Positions 10,352 to 20,389 are shown, numbered from the stretch's first letter. The stretch: 64,000 bases of DNA from Rickettsiaceae bacterium (GCA_023301685.1 JALZUG010000013.1:34279-98278); one strand, 5' to 3'. Translations and numbers: made by a program. Notes: generated from the sequence alone by a model not told the origin.

Positions 10352-11890
10352 ATGATTATTAGGGTGCCCAGCTTAACTTTTGCTGGTATTGATATTGTTG
10401 ATGTCGATGTACAGGTTCAGATTGAACCAGGTATTCCCAAATTTGTAATTGTTGGTTTAGCGGATAAAACTATTGCTGAGTCAAAGGAGCGCGTTAGAGC
10501 GGCACTTTCTTCAATTGGCCTGAGCTTTCCAGCAAAGAAAATTTTGATCAATTTAGCCCCAGCTGATCTGGTAAAAGAAGGTAGTCATTTTGATCTAGCT
10601 ATTAGTGTTGGTATACTTGCTGCTATGGGTGCAATTCCTCCTGAGGAAGTTAAAGAATACCTAGTTCTTGGCGAGCTCTCGTTAGACGGGAGTATTTTGC
10701 CAGTTAGTGGCGTGCTGCCTGCAGCAATGGGAGCAACAGCTAGAAGCATGGGAGTTATTTGTTCAAAGAGAAATGGTTCTGAAGCCGCGTGGTCTGGTAA
10801 TGATAAAATATTAGCGCCAACTAATTTACTCGAGCTAATCAATCATTTTAAAGGTACTCAGAGTTTAGTTTCTCCAGAAGCAAAAGCAGCGGAGGAAGCA
10901 ATAAAATATCCAGATCTTAGTGATATTAAAGGGCAAAAATTGGCAAAAAGGGCTTTGGAAATTGCTGCGTCTGGTGGACATAATTTATTAATGTTTGGCC
11001 CTCCAGGTGCAGGTAAATCAATGCTTGCATCAAGATTACCTGGAATATTACCAGAATTAGTTCCTACTGAAATTTTGGAGTGCAGTACTATTGCAAGTAT
11101 TGCCGCGTTAATTAATGATGGGAGTTTGAAAACTGAAAGGCCATATAGAGCACCACACCATTCTTGCACATCAGCTGCAATGGTAGGTGGAGGAATTGGT
11201 AAAAGAGTTAAGCCAGGTGAGATTTCACTTGCTCATAATGGCGTATTATTTCTGGATGAATTACCTGAGTTTAGTTCTGGCGTAATAGAAGCATTAAGAC
11301 AACCGCTGGAAACTAAGGAAATTATGATTTCTAGATCTGGCGCTCATATAAAATTCCCTGCTAATTTTCAACTTATTGCGGCAATGAATCCATGTAAGTG
11401 TGGATATTTAAATGATGCATCAAAAGCGTGTAGTAAAGCACCAATATGTTCTAGAAACTATCAATTAAAAATATCTGGCCCTATACTAGATAGGTTTGAT
11501 TTACATATTGAAGTAGGAAATTCTAACGAACATTATACTTATGATCATATTTTAAATTCAAGTAATGAGGAATCTAGTGCAGATGTAGCTGTTCGAGTAA
11601 AAAATGCACACCGAATCCAAGCAGAAAGATATGAAGGATATAATATTCGCCTAAATAACGCACTTGATGGACAGCTCCTTATAGATTATGCAATTCCTGG
11701 AGATGAAGGGCGCGATATTTTGAATGAAGCAGCAAAAAAATTTGGTCTATCTATGAGGGCGTACAATAGAGTGCTCAGAGTAGCAAGAACAATAGCGGAC
11801 TTGGCTGGTTCAAAATATGTAAATAAAATGCATATATCTGAAGCACTAAGCTATAGACAGATGGATTTTGCAAAAGAAGAGGTAGCGTAA
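10352..11890 (+). CDS. comM: YifB/ComM-family Mg-chelatase-like AAA+ ATPase
   Basis: 512 residues. The N-terminal ribosomal-S5/Lon-C-like domain (about 1-165) contains FVIVGLADKTIAESKERVRAA-type sequence. The AAA+ core has Walker A GPPGAGKS (216-223), Walker B LFLDELPEF, and a Cys cluster MNPCKCGY...C...C typical of YifB proteins. In transformable bacteria ComM is a hexameric helicase that promotes branch migration during integration of incoming DNA. Its role in an obligate host-associated bacterium is unclear. It is followed without a gap by the aldolase-family gene. Confidence 0.9.
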   Translation: MIIRVPSLTFAGIDIVDVDVQVQIEPGIPKFVIVGLADKTIAESKERVRAALSSIGLSFPAKKILINLAPADLVKEGSHFDLAISVGILAAMGAIPPEEVKEYLVLGELSLDGSILPVSGVLPAAMGATARSMGVICSKRNGSEAAWSGNDKILAPTNLLELINHFKGTQSLVSPEAKAAEEAIKYPDLSDIKGQKLAKRALEIAASGGHNLLMFGPPGAGKSMLASRLPGILPELVPTEILECSTIASIAALINDGSLKTERPYRAPHHSCTSAAMVGGGIGKRVKPGEISLAHNGVLFLDELPEFSSGVIEALRQPLETKEIMISRSGAHIKFPANFQLIAAMNPCKCGYLNDASKACSKAPICSRNYQLKISGPILDRFDLHIEVGNSNEHYTYDHILNSSNEESSADVAVRVKNAHRIQAERYEGYNIRLNNALDGQLLIDYAIPGDEGRDILNEAAKKFGLSMRAYNRVLRVARTIADLAGSKYVNKMHISEALSYRQMDFAKEEVA

Positions 11891-12589
11891 ATGACCAAAG
11901 AAGTAAGGCAGAATTTATCCTATGCATATCGCGTATTGGGTAAGCTTGGATTGGCCGATCATACATATACTCATCTTTCAGCAAGGCCTGATGGAGCTGA
12001 TTACTATTATATTTATCCGTTTGGATTGAGGTTTGAAGAGGTAACACCGGAATGCTTGCTTAAAGTTGCTTTAAGCGGAGAAATTCTGGAAGGAAAAGAA
12101 TATCAATATAATAAAACTGGCTACATAATTCATGGAAGTATTTATAGAGCAAGACCAGATTTAAATGCAGTCTATCACCTTCATACTGTACCAACAGTTG
12201 CAGTATCTGCAATGAAGAGGGGCTTGATGCCAATTAATCAATGGGCGTTGCATTTCTATGGTCAGCTTGCATATCATGAATATAATTCACTAGCGCTTGA
12301 TAATGACACTCATGGAAATGATTTGGTTAATGATTTAGGAGATAAGAAAGTTATTTTGTTGAGAAATCATGGCTATATAGCATGTGGAAAAACGCCATGG
12401 GAAGCAATGTTCTATTGCCATCATCTTGAGCACGCGTGCAGGGCGCAGATAGCGTCATTATCTTCTGGAGTGGAGCTCGTTACTCCATCCGTTGCAATAT
12501 GTAAAAAAGCGAATGCAGATCTTTTATCTTTTGAACAAGATTTAGGAATGAGGGATTGGCTTGCATGGATAAGATGGCTAGATTCATAA
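11891..12589 (+). CDS. class II aldolase/adducin family protein
   Basis: 232 residues. It matches the aldolase II fold: [14 protein letters not shown] N-terminal motif, the metal-binding HLHTVPT segment near residue 96, and a late [16 protein letters not shown] motif that supplies the third metal His. Alphaproteobacterial relatives often read class II aldolase and adducin N-terminal domain protein; the substrate is usually unknown. The start codon directly follows the comM stop, so it is cotranscribed with hslVU-comM. Confidence 0.88.
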   Translation: MTKEVRQNLSYAYRVLGKLGLADHTYTHLSARPDGADYYYIYPFGLRFEEVTPECLLKVALSGEILEGKEYQYNKTGYIIHGSIYRARPDLNAVYHLHTVPTVAVSAMKRGLMPINQWALHFYGQLAYHEYNSLALDNDTHGNDLVNDLGDKKVILLRNHGYIACGKTPWEAMFYCHHLEHACRAQIASLSSGVELVTPSVAICKKANADLLSFEQDLGMRDWLAWIRWLDS

Positions 12590-12613
12590 TATTGTTTTAT
12601 TGAGAGGGGAGTT

Positions 12614-13204
12614 ATGGGTGAAGAATCTAAGAAACCAAATTTAAATAGAATTAAAGATCTTTTTCGTTTAGTTGAAAAAGAAACTTATGTACGCTCTAAG
12701 GGGTTGATAGATTTAAAAATGTGCGAAGGATTTGCATATGATGTTCTTTACATTAACCCAACGAAATATGAGTTGAATTATACAAGATCTGCAGATGGTT
12801 TTTCTTTGTTACATGTAGCGATAAATAAACTTAATCCATATATGGTTGCAGTGCTTATATATCTTGGAGCAGATACTGAAATTAAAGCAAAAAAATCTGG
12901 AATTACTCCTGAAAAATTAATTGAAAAAATTGGTCATTTAGGTTGTAACATGCAAGAAGCATTTTCTAATGCAGAAGGTTTTTTGAAAGAATGCGAAATT
13001 ATTGACATTACAAGTGATGTTGATAGTAGTGATTACGTTGATGATTATAATTTTGATTTAGAACTTGCAATGGCGCTTGAAATTCTTGATTCAGGAGTAA
13101 ATGATGTGCCAGTACGGCCGAATTCACCAACCTTTGAAATTGATAATATTATAAAAATAAATGATAATGGTGTTGGTCTTGTAGGAGATGATTTGGATAA
13201 CTAG
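12614..13204 (+). CDS. ankyrin-type protein with VPxRPxxP motif (paralogue 1)
   Basis: 196 residues with a strong ribosome site (GAGGGGAG). Residues 58-95 read as one clear ankyrin repeat (DGFSLLHVAI...VAVLIYLGADTEI), flanked by more degenerate helical repeats. The acidic C-terminal tail carries VPVRPNSPTF (165-174). It is paralogous to the next gene: shared INPT...Y.R.ADG.SLLH.AI..NPY.VA...LG and ITP..LI.K.GHL blocks, and the same tail motif. No signal peptide is visible. It is probably a host-interacting or protein-binding protein, as many Rickettsiales ankyrin proteins are; that is inference. Confidence 0.75.
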   Translation: MGEESKKPNLNRIKDLFRLVEKETYVRSKGLIDLKMCEGFAYDVLYINPTKYELNYTRSADGFSLLHVAINKLNPYMVAVLIYLGADTEIKAKKSGITPEKLIEKIGHLGCNMQEAFSNAEGFLKECEIIDITSDVDSSDYVDDYNFDLELAMALEILDSGVNDVPVRPNSPTFEIDNIIKINDNGVGLVGDDLDN

Positions 13205-13289
13205 TTTGAGCTTGTTAGTGTATATGTGCTACAATATGTTTAGCAGTAAAAACTTGCTTAATTCATAATTTATTTTGGGGGAAAGGTTT

Positions 13290-14138
13290 ATGAAGAGAGA
13301 AGAAAGAGTTGATGGTGCAGAAAGATTAAGAGAAATTCTTAAACTTACTACGCATAGTATGTATGACCGTTTTACAAATTCAATTAATTTAAGTTTAGCA
13401 AAGCAGAATGCGCTGAAGGTTTATGAGATAAATCCTACGGCTGAGGAGCTAGGATATGTTAGAGCAGCTGATGGAATATCATTGTTGCATCTTGCTATCT
13501 TTTCACATAATCCATATCTTGTAGCTCTATATGTGCATTTAGGAGTAAATCCGGATTTCCATAAATTTGAAAACGGCGTTACACCAAGGAGCTTAATATC
13601 TAAAACAGGCCATTTAGTTGATGGAATGAGGAATGCCTTTTTTACACCGGATGATTTTTTAAGAGATACAGGTATTTTAAAAGATTTTACGGTGGAAACG
13701 TATGGTAGATTTGAAGTTCAAATACTTCATAAAGATGATGATGTAGAAGCTAGTAAAGTAGAAAAAGCTATAGATTTCTTATTCGAAGTGCCAGCAAGGC
13801 CAGATACTCCGGGCCCAACTTCGGAAGAGCGGCATAAGGTAAAGAAGGATTTCTGTACTATTGCTTCAAGAAGTCCGAGCAGTTGCTTAGACTCTTTTGA
13901 AGAGCTAGAGTTGACTATTCCTACAACTCCTGAAAAATCAATTTTTGTTCATACGGAAGTTCCAAAAAGGCCGGATGGTCCAGTTCCATCTTTGGAGGAG
14001 CAGGAGGAATCGATGCAAGGCTTTCTTGATCTTATTTATGGTAAAGATACTGATTGTGCAGCATCTGTAGTATCTTCAAGTGCTGAGTACTTGTGTACAA
14101 ATTTAGGAGGTGAGGATCCATCTCTTGATTCTGTGTAA
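13290..14138 (+). CDS. ankyrin-type protein with two VPxRPxxP motifs (paralogue 2)
   Basis: 282 residues starting at ATG 13290, which sits 3 bases after a GGGGGAAAGG ribosome site. The in-frame TTG at 13275 lies before that site and is not used here. The N-terminal half aligns with the preceding gene (INPTAEELGYVRAADGISLL versus INPTKYELNYTRSADGFSLL). The longer tail holds the proline motif twice, VPARPDTPGP (167-176) and VPKRPDGPVP (224-233), each followed by an acidic EE-rich patch. Tandem duplication is clear. Function unknown. Confidence 0.75.
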   Translation: MKREERVDGAERLREILKLTTHSMYDRFTNSINLSLAKQNALKVYEINPTAEELGYVRAADGISLLHLAIFSHNPYLVALYVHLGVNPDFHKFENGVTPRSLISKTGHLVDGMRNAFFTPDDFLRDTGILKDFTVETYGRFEVQILHKDDDVEASKVEKAIDFLFEVPARPDTPGPTSEERHKVKKDFCTIASRSPSSCLDSFEELELTIPTTPEKSIFVHTEVPKRPDGPVPSLEEQEESMQGFLDLIYGKDTDCAASVVSSSAEYLCTNLGGEDPSLDSV

Positions 14139-14270
14139 TATGATGGGAGTAGTAATCAAGAGTTCCTAGTTTGCTATAAATATTCAAAGTATAGATAAAG
14201 TTGAAAACCGCAAGTCACAATGTGTGTTATTAGATCTATAATAAAATCTAATGACTTAAACTATTTTGGC

Positions 14271-14299
14271 TTGACTATTTTGATTTGTTGAAATAGAAT
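14271..14299 (+). promoter_or_regulatory. housekeeping-type promoter of tRNA-Ile
   Basis: A -35 TTGACT (14271-14276), a 17-base spacer and a -10 TAGAAT (14294-14299) end 14 bases before the tRNA 5' end. This is a textbook sigma-70 layout. Confidence 0.8.
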
Positions 14300-14313
14300 T
14301 CGCATCCAAGAAT

Positions 14314-14390
<77 letters not shown>

Positions 14391-14448
14391 TTCCTCAATT
14401 TTGACTGTTATATTCTATAAATTATTAAATAATTTTTTTGGTAGAAAG

Positions 14449-15534
14449 ATGAAAAAGTCTAAAGTTTTTCCGAAAGTTCTTTTTGCTATTGTATTGTTTG
14501 TATCTTTAGGAGCTGCATTTGGTCTGACAAAACCGATAGAGCGTAAACTCAACAAAATGCAATTCAAGTCTGAACTTTTAAAAGCAGAAGAAAAGAATTT
14601 GCAAATCCAGAAGCTGAATGACAACTTCACAGAGCAAAAATCTGTAAAATTTGCAAGAGATGGAATAGACAATATTGCCTATGTTACGATGGTTAAAGAT
14701 GAGGATGATATTATTTATGAAAATTTAGTTTGGCATTTTTGTATCGGGTTTCGTAAATTTGTGATTGTTGATAATAATTCAACAGATGGTACAAGAGTGC
14801 TGATAGAAAAGTTTAAGAAACAAGTTGAAAATAAGGCAATAGTAGTAATAGTTGATGATCCACTAGTAGAATATATTCAGAGCAAAATTATGACTGGAGC
14901 AATGAGATTTGCTCACAGTGTATGGCCTGATTTAGACTGGGTTTTTCCTGTTGATGCAGATGAGTTCTGGTATCCTAATGTCAGATTACAGGATATTCTT
15001 TCTAAGATTCCAGATAGTCAAGAGGTTATCTTAACTCTCCAACACAATCATGTACCAGTAGAAGAATTTCAAGATAATAAGAAACATGGAGTTTTTTATA
15101 AAAATTTGAACTTTCGACTAAAAGATTTATCTGGTGGTTTTGGTAAGATAGCTGTCAGACCAGGTGTTGATGTTATAATTTCTCAAGGAAATCATTCAGC
15201 AAGGACCATAATGCATAATAGAGGTCTGAAATATGTGGCTGGAAATGAGATAGGATTAGATATGCGCCATTTTCAAATGCGATCAGTTTTCCAAGTTGAG
15301 AAGAAATATTGGAATGGAGCTAAAGCAAATATCAGAGCGCAAAAGCTAGGATTGATAAATAAAAATTCTGGCGTGCATTGGACGGCATTTAAGAAAGAAG
15401 TTGACAAAAAAGGATTGAGGCAATCTGCGATTGATAGATTTAATAGTTATACTAAGTCAAAAAAGATATGTGTTGATGACCCTCTTCCAATGGAGCAAGC
15501 GTTTGAATTATTCAACGAATTAATTGCTCAATAA
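14449..15534 (+). CDS. family 2-like glycosyltransferase with N-terminal membrane anchor
   Basis: 361 residues from ATG 14449; an in-frame TTG at 14401 has no ribosome site. After a basic start and one hydrophobic segment (about 9-26) comes a coiled stretch, then a GT-A fold: YVTMVKDEDDII (substrate-site start), VIVDNNSTDGT, and the nucleotide-sugar/metal motif VDADEFW. This is the glycosyltransferase group often annotated as Glyco_tranf_2_4. It probably modifies a surface glycan at the inner membrane. Neither donor nor acceptor can be told from sequence. Confidence 0.75.
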   Translation: MKKSKVFPKVLFAIVLFVSLGAAFGLTKPIERKLNKMQFKSELLKAEEKNLQIQKLNDNFTEQKSVKFARDGIDNIAYVTMVKDEDDIIYENLVWHFCIGFRKFVIVDNNSTDGTRVLIEKFKKQVENKAIVVIVDDPLVEYIQSKIMTGAMRFAHSVWPDLDWVFPVDADEFWYPNVRLQDILSKIPDSQEVILTLQHNHVPVEEFQDNKKHGVFYKNLNFRLKDLSGGFGKIAVRPGVDVIISQGNHSARTIMHNRGLKYVAGNEIGLDMRHFQMRSVFQVEKKYWNGAKANIRAQKLGLINKNSGVHWTAFKKEVDKKGLRQSAIDRFNSYTKSKKICVDDPLPMEQAFELFNELIAQ

Positions 15535-15548
15535 AAGTTTCTCTTTTT

Positions 15549-15580
15549 GATTAAACCAGTAGAAATCTATTGGTTTAATC
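15549..15580. terminator. convergent hairpin between glycosyltransferase and gltX
   Basis: Fourteen-base arms (15549-15562 and 15567-15580, starting GATTAAACC and ending GGTTTAATC) pair with one G-T wobble around a 4-base loop, exactly between two convergent genes and covering the gltX stop codon. Neither side has a proper T-run downstream, so intrinsic termination is doubtful. It may instead be an mRNA 3'-end stabiliser. Confidence 0.4.
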
Positions 15581-16898
15581 TATCTATAATTTCTTTGCGT
15601 GATAAAAGAGGGAGTAAGTTCTTTAGTTCCGGCCCGCTGCTTTTTCCGGTTAATGCTAGGCGTAGAGGCATAAATAATTCTTTGCCTTTCTTGCCGCTGT
15701 GAGAAGCGATTGCTTTTGTCCATTCTTTCCAAGTTGTGTCGGTTATTTTTTCTGGAAGATGTTCAGCTGCAATAGACAATAGATCTTGATCTAGACCATT
15801 AGCTTTCTCTGGATTATGACAGATCTGCCACCACTCCTTAATATCAGATAGTTTTGAGAGATTTGGTCTTATTGCCAGCCAAAATTTTTCGCCAACATTT
15901 TCTAAATTATTTACTTTTAAGTATTCAGCAATATCTGAATACTCGTATGTAATAACAATTTTATGATTTAATAGTTCAAGCTCTTCTGGCATATATGTAG
16001 TAGGGCTTTTTGAATAAGTGCTTATATCAAAATCATTAACTAGATCCTGTATAGTTTTGTACCCATGAACTGTATTTGATGAACCGATCAGCCCAAGAAA
16101 GCTATTAATCGTCATTGGTTCAATATTTTCAATATCACGCAATTGTGAGATTTCAAACCCTCCTATGCGCTTGGATATTTTATCATCTTTTGATTTTACC
16201 AAACTTAAATGACCAAAAGCTGGTGCAGTAGCGTCCATTGCTTCAAACATTTGGATTTGAATTGCAGTATTACTAACGTGATCTTCACCTCTAATTACAT
16301 GTGAGATTTTATATTCAATATCATCAATAGTAGAGCAGAGCATATAAGTCATTGTACCATCTGCTCGGATAATTACTGGATCGCTTAACTTTACTCCTTG
16401 ATATTTAATTTCACCTTTGATTATATCTTCCCAATGAATTTCTGCATCATTGATTAAGAATCTATAATGTGGGTTCCTTCCCTGGTCTTCATATTGTTTG
16501 ATTTGCTCGTCAGTAAGTTTTAGCGCCGCTCTATCGTATATTGGCGGAAGTCCGCGTGATAATTGTAGCTTTCTTTTTATATCGAGCTCTTCGGGAGTTT
16601 CATAGCAAGGATACAAGCGTCCTTTTTTAATCAATTCTTGTTTGGCTTGTTCATATTTTTCAAGTCTGCTAAGTTGGTTGAAGCTACTATCCCATTTCAA
16701 TCCTAACCATTTAAGATCTTCGATTATAGCATCTTTATACTCATCACGGCTTCGGGCTAAATCTGTATCATCCATTCTTAAAATAAACTCACCACCATGT
16801 TTTTTTGTATAAAGCCAATTAATTAATGCAGTTCTAACATTTCCTATATGTAGTTTGCCAGTAGGCGATGGAGCAAATCTTGTAATTATTTTTGTCAT
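15567..16898 (-). CDS. gltX: glutamyl-tRNA synthetase
   Basis: 443 residues. It charges tRNA-Glu with glutamate. The class I HIGH motif is LHIGN (residues 16-20), and the KMSKS-equivalent is [24 protein letters not shown] and [15 protein letters not shown] blocks are conserved. The length is usual for alphaproteobacterial GluRS. Many Rickettsiales carry two gltX copies (discriminating for Glu or Gln tRNA); only one is in this window, and which type it is cannot be told by eye. Confidence 0.94.
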   Translation of the reverse strand: MTKIITRFAPSPTGKLHIGNVRTALINWLYTKKHGGEFILRMDDTDLARSRDEYKDAIIEDLKWLGLKWDSSFNQLSRLEKYEQAKQELIKKGRLYPCYETPEELDIKRKLQLSRGLPPIYDRAALKLTDEQIKQYEDQGRNPHYRFLINDAEIHWEDIIKGEIKYQGVKLSDPVIIRADGTMTYMLCSTIDDIEYKISHVIRGEDHVSNTAIQIQMFEAMDATAPAFGHLSLVKSKDDKISKRIGGFEISQLRDIENIEPMTINSFLGLIGSSNTVHGYKTIQDLVNDFDISTYSKSPTTYMPEELELLNHKIVITYEYSDIAEYLKVNNLENVGEKFWLAIRPNLSKLSDIKEWWQICHNPEKANGLDQDLLSIAAEHLPEKITDTTWKEWTKAIASHSGKKGKELFMPLRLALTGKSSGPELKNLLPLLSRKEIIDRLNQ

Positions 16899-17031
16899 AT
16901 TAAATTTGATTTTAGAACCAATTATTGGCCTTGCTTATTGAAAAAGCATATAATATCATATATCTTCGAATCCAGCAAGAGCTAGGCGGAAAAACTTGTT
17001 TATTAAAAAATTTTTTCATAAAAAATAACTT

Positions 17032-17048
17032 TTGGCACGCTTTATGCA
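17032..17048 (+). promoter_or_regulatory. sigma-54 (-24/-12) type promoter of flgE
   Basis: The sequence TTGGCACG-N4-ATGCA has the invariant GG (17034-17035) and GC (17046-17047) separated by exactly 10 bases. It differs from the consensus TTGGCACG-N4-TTGCW at one position. It lies about 63 bases ahead of the flgE start codon, as expected for a sigma-54 promoter of a hook gene in Alphaproteobacteria. Whether this genome encodes RpoN cannot be seen here. Confidence 0.7.
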
Positions 17049-17110
17049 CCTATAGCCTCATTACGGCAATTTATTGCTAAATATTTTATTTATTTTTGGA
17101 GTTTAAAATT

Positions 17111-20104
17111 ATGTCTAAGACCACGGTAACAATGTATAGTAAAGCCAATGATACTCCTGCAAATAATATTGCAGCGAAAGAATCTTGGGGACACAAAAAG
17201 CGTGAGAATTTATTTATTAATTCATTTGTTGGAACAACCACAGGCGGTGTTTCTTATGTTAATAGTAGAACAAGAGCTACAAATGACTTACAAGGTACAA
17301 TTGTAAATACAGGTGTTGTATCTGATATTGGTATAGATGGTGCAGGTCTACTTGCTGTTGCAGATTCTCCAGGAGGTGTTGTTAAATACACGAGACGTGG
17401 TGATTTCAGACAAGATGAACTAGGTTATTGGAAAAATGGCGCTGATCAACTTCTAAAAGCTTGGAAGCTTGACGGCCAGGGTAATCGTCCACAAAATGCA
17501 TCACTACTTTCAAGTCTAGAAGCAGTAAACTTCGCTAACACTAAAGGTCTTCCAGTTAAGACAAGTGTGATTTCAATAGCAATGAATCTTAATTCTGATC
17601 AAAAAGCATTAAGAGGTCCAGGACCTGAAAATGGTTTTGTGATGCAACGTTCAGGAAATAACAAGACTACTAAAGCAGCAGATATATTATTGCCTGATCA
17701 AATTGGTACTAGAGCACTTAGATTAGGTGATGCATTTACCTTCACGTCAAGTGGTGGTGATGGTCCTAAAACTGTGACTTATGGCGGCATTACTTCAGGT
17801 AATAAGGCTTCAAATGCTACGCCTGTATTTGGAGCAGCATCTGCAAGTGCAACGTTTGCATTTGGGGCAGTTGCAGGTCCAGGTATACTAGTTGATGGCC
17901 AACAACTTAGAATTAGTGTGCAAGGTGGTGCTTCATATACTTTTACAGCAATGTCTGGTCAACCAACTGGAACTAATTTTAACTCTATACAAAGTCTTGC
18001 AAATGCAATTAACAAAATTAGTGTATTAAGTGCAAGAGTAGTAGATGATAGACTATATATTGCTCCTAAAGATGCAAGTAAAGGTTTAACATACCAAAAT
18101 GTTGGTGGAGGCACTGACATTGTTAATTCATTGGGTATAAGAAATTTAGCGCCAGCTGCTGCAAATGAAAACAGATTTAATAGTATTCGTACACTCCGAG
18201 ATGCAGTAAATACAAATCAATCTACTGATTCATTATTAGCAACAATTGAGGCGGGAGATAACATAAAAATAACTTCATTACTTTCTACTTCGTCACTTAG
18301 AATTGATAGTAACCAGGTTGATGGAAATAGAATTTCAAGAGCAATTACTAATCCAACTAACAATCCAGCTGGGGGTGGTTCAGTCTTTATTGAAGCTAGA
18401 AATAGCGGCTTACAAGCAGGAGATATAGTTAGAATTGCTAATATGGCTGATGCTAGAATTCCGGATGCGGTTTATTCAGTAGGAACAGCTACTGCAAATG
18501 GATTTACAATTAGTATTACTGGTGGTGGTGCTGCTTATGTAATGGCTAATGCAGATTTGGTTGTCCCAGCTAATGCTACTTGGCAAATTGCAGCAGGTAT
18601 AAAGAACCCTGTTCAAGCAGGGAATATAACTCAGGCTTCGGCTGGTGGTGATATAAGGGTTAATTTAGTTGGTCATGGTCTTATTAATAATGATATTATT
18701 TACACGGATGGAGGTGTTTTTGACCTTAATATTGCAAACGTTGGTGGTGGTGGTATAGCGAATAAAACCATTACTCTTCCTGCGGGTTATTATGCAGTTG
18801 CAAATGCTGGAGGAGGAAATGATTTTGATCTTACGCCAACAAATGTAGCTGGTGCTGGTGCTGGTGGTGGTGGAGCTGGACTAAATTTTAGAAAAATTGG
18901 TAATAACGCTGCTGGTGTAGCTGGAGACTTTGACACTACTGTATTTACAACTGGTGCTGGTGTTGGTTCTACATTAGTGAATTACCATATAGGAAGTGGT
19001 AATCATGGATATGTAGTTGGAGGCAATATAAGATTCCAAGATGTAGGTGGTATTTTTGATGGTATTACTCTTGTAAATAATACGGATTATACTATTACTT
19101 CTACTGCTGGAGGTGTTATTACATTTGATGTGGCAGGTACTGGTGCAGGAGCTACTCTAGCTGGTGGTCAGGGTGCACTTTTATCTGCCCCGCATAATGC
19201 TAGAATAAGTAATCATTCAAGATTATTTGAATATTTTGGATTAGATCCAGAAAAAGATTCTAGTAATGCAGCTAATGCTAATCCGCTTTTTGATATAACA
19301 TATAATCCAACGGATATTGATAAAAACTTAACTGGTGGAAATTTTGTTTCAACTGAAACATTTTCTCATCCAGTGACTGTATATAACAGTAAAGGTTCGA
19401 CCTCAACACTGATTCTGCATTTTGCAAAATTAGAAAATAATAAGTGGGCAGTTGAGCTTGCAGCACAGGCAGATGAGAATGGTATATTCAACATTGATGG
19501 TCTTGCTGCGCCAAATGGTCTTGTTAAATATGGTACTATCTCATTTAATCAAGATGGTACTCTTAATGTGGGGAGTATTGAAGGCTTCAATGAAGCAGTT
19601 GCAATAAATTGGACTGATGGTAGTGAACCAAGTTCTATTACTATTGACTTTCCAAATGAGCTTAGTGAAATTAAGACAGGGAATGTGAGCCAGGTGAAGA
19701 ATCCTAATAATGTTGAGATTGTTCAGAGTGATGGGCAGTCTGCTGGGACTCTTCTAAAGCTTGAAGTTGATCCGCAAGGATTCATTATCGGTACATTTGA
19801 TAGTGGTGAGACTCGTAAACTATACCAAGTACCTATTGCTATATTTGCGAACGTAAATGGTCTTGTTGCTGGTGCTAATGGAACGTTTGAGATAAGCCGC
19901 GAATCTGGTGAGCTTCTATTAAAGCAAGCTGGTGTTGGTGGAGCAGGTAGAACTCTCGGTGGTGTTCTTGAGGCTTCAAACGTAGATACAACAGAAGAAT
20001 TACTGAAAGTTCAAGAGCTAAGTAACACAATTCGTGCAAATGCAAGAGTTGCTGCTACTGAATTTAAGAATATTTCAACAATACTTAATGAGTTGAATCA
20101 GTAA
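17111..20104 (+). CDS. flgE: flagellar hook protein FlgE, very large variant
   Basis: 997 residues from ATG 17111, eight bases after a TTGGAG ribosome site (17096-17101). Hook core domains flank a huge Gly/Ala/Asn-rich middle region. The front part has SDIGIDGAGLLAVAD and YTRRGDFRQDELGYW, as in FlgE/FlgG. The C-terminus VQELSNTIRANARVAATEF matches the D0 helix. The middle (about 230-700) contains several repeated-looking beta-rich segments and is probably surface-exposed on the hook. The N-terminal D0 helix is atypical: the usual ALSGL...NNIANxxTxGFK start is shortened to PANNIAAKESWGHKKRENLF. It has its own sigma-54 type promoter and a strong terminator, so it is monocistronic. Confidence 0.88.
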   Translation: MSKTTVTMYSKANDTPANNIAAKESWGHKKRENLFINSFVGTTTGGVSYVNSRTRATNDLQGTIVNTGVVSDIGIDGAGLLAVADSPGGVVKYTRRGDFRQDELGYWKNGADQLLKAWKLDGQGNRPQNASLLSSLEAVNFANTKGLPVKTSVISIAMNLNSDQKALRGPGPENGFVMQRSGNNKTTKAADILLPDQIGTRALRLGDAFTFTSSGGDGPKTVTYGGITSGNKASNATPVFGAASASATFAFGAVAGPGILVDGQQLRISVQGGASYTFTAMSGQPTGTNFNSIQSLANAINKISVLSARVVDDRLYIAPKDASKGLTYQNVGGGTDIVNSLGIRNLAPAAANENRFNSIRTLRDAVNTNQSTDSLLATIEAGDNIKITSLLSTSSLRIDSNQVDGNRISRAITNPTNNPAGGGSVFIEARNSGLQAGDIVRIANMADARIPDAVYSVGTATANGFTISITGGGAAYVMANADLVVPANATWQIAAGIKNPVQAGNITQASAGGDIRVNLVGHGLINNDIIYTDGGVFDLNIANVGGGGIANKTITLPAGYYAVANAGGGNDFDLTPTNVAGAGAGGGGAGLNFRKIGNNAAGVAGDFDTTVFTTGAGVGSTLVNYHIGSGNHGYVVGGNIRFQDVGGIFDGITLVNNTDYTITSTAGGVITFDVAGTGAGATLAGGQGALLSAPHNARISNHSRLFEYFGLDPEKDSSNAANANPLFDITYNPTDIDKNLTGGNFVSTETFSHPVTVYNSKGSTSTLILHFAKLENNKWAVELAAQADENGIFNIDGLAAPNGLVKYGTISFNQDGTLNVGSIEGFNEAVAINWTDGSEPSSITIDFPNELSEIKTGNVSQVKNPNNVEIVQSDGQSAGTLLKLEVDPQGFIIGTFDSGETRKLYQVPIAIFANVNGLVAGANGTFEISRESGELLLKQAGVGGAGRTLGGVLEASNVDTTEELLKVQELSNTIRANARVAATEFKNISTILNELNQ

Positions 20105-20130
20105 TATAATACCTAATTTTAGTTTAATTA

Positions 20131-20167
20131 AAAGGCTTAGCAGAAAGTTCTGCTAAGCCTTTTTTAT
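20131..20167 (+). terminator. intrinsic terminator of flgE
   Basis: Stem arms AAGGCTTAGCAGA and TCTGCTAAGCCTT (20132-20161, tiny loop) are followed by a T-run (TTTTTTATT). This is a strong rho-independent terminator 27 bases after the flgE stop. Confidence 0.92.
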
Positions 20168-20389
20168 TGGTTTTAAGTTTTGCTCTAGGGGTGCATGTCT
20201 AAATGCATTCTTACTAAGCTAATAACTAGAATGACAATGGTAGTAATTCCTTTCTGCTAAGTGAGAATGCACTGGCTAGTTATATTCCAAGCGCACCTAC
20301 ATCCTCCCGGCGATACATCATTTCAAAGCTCATGTCCTTGTAATATATATCATTCAATAGATTTCTGAATAACTTCATTCCTCGTAAGT

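Noticed and set aside
17096..17110. TTG start for flgE five codons upstream of the ATG.
   Set aside because: The TTGGAG is the ribosome-binding site itself; the ATG at 17111 is correctly spaced from it.
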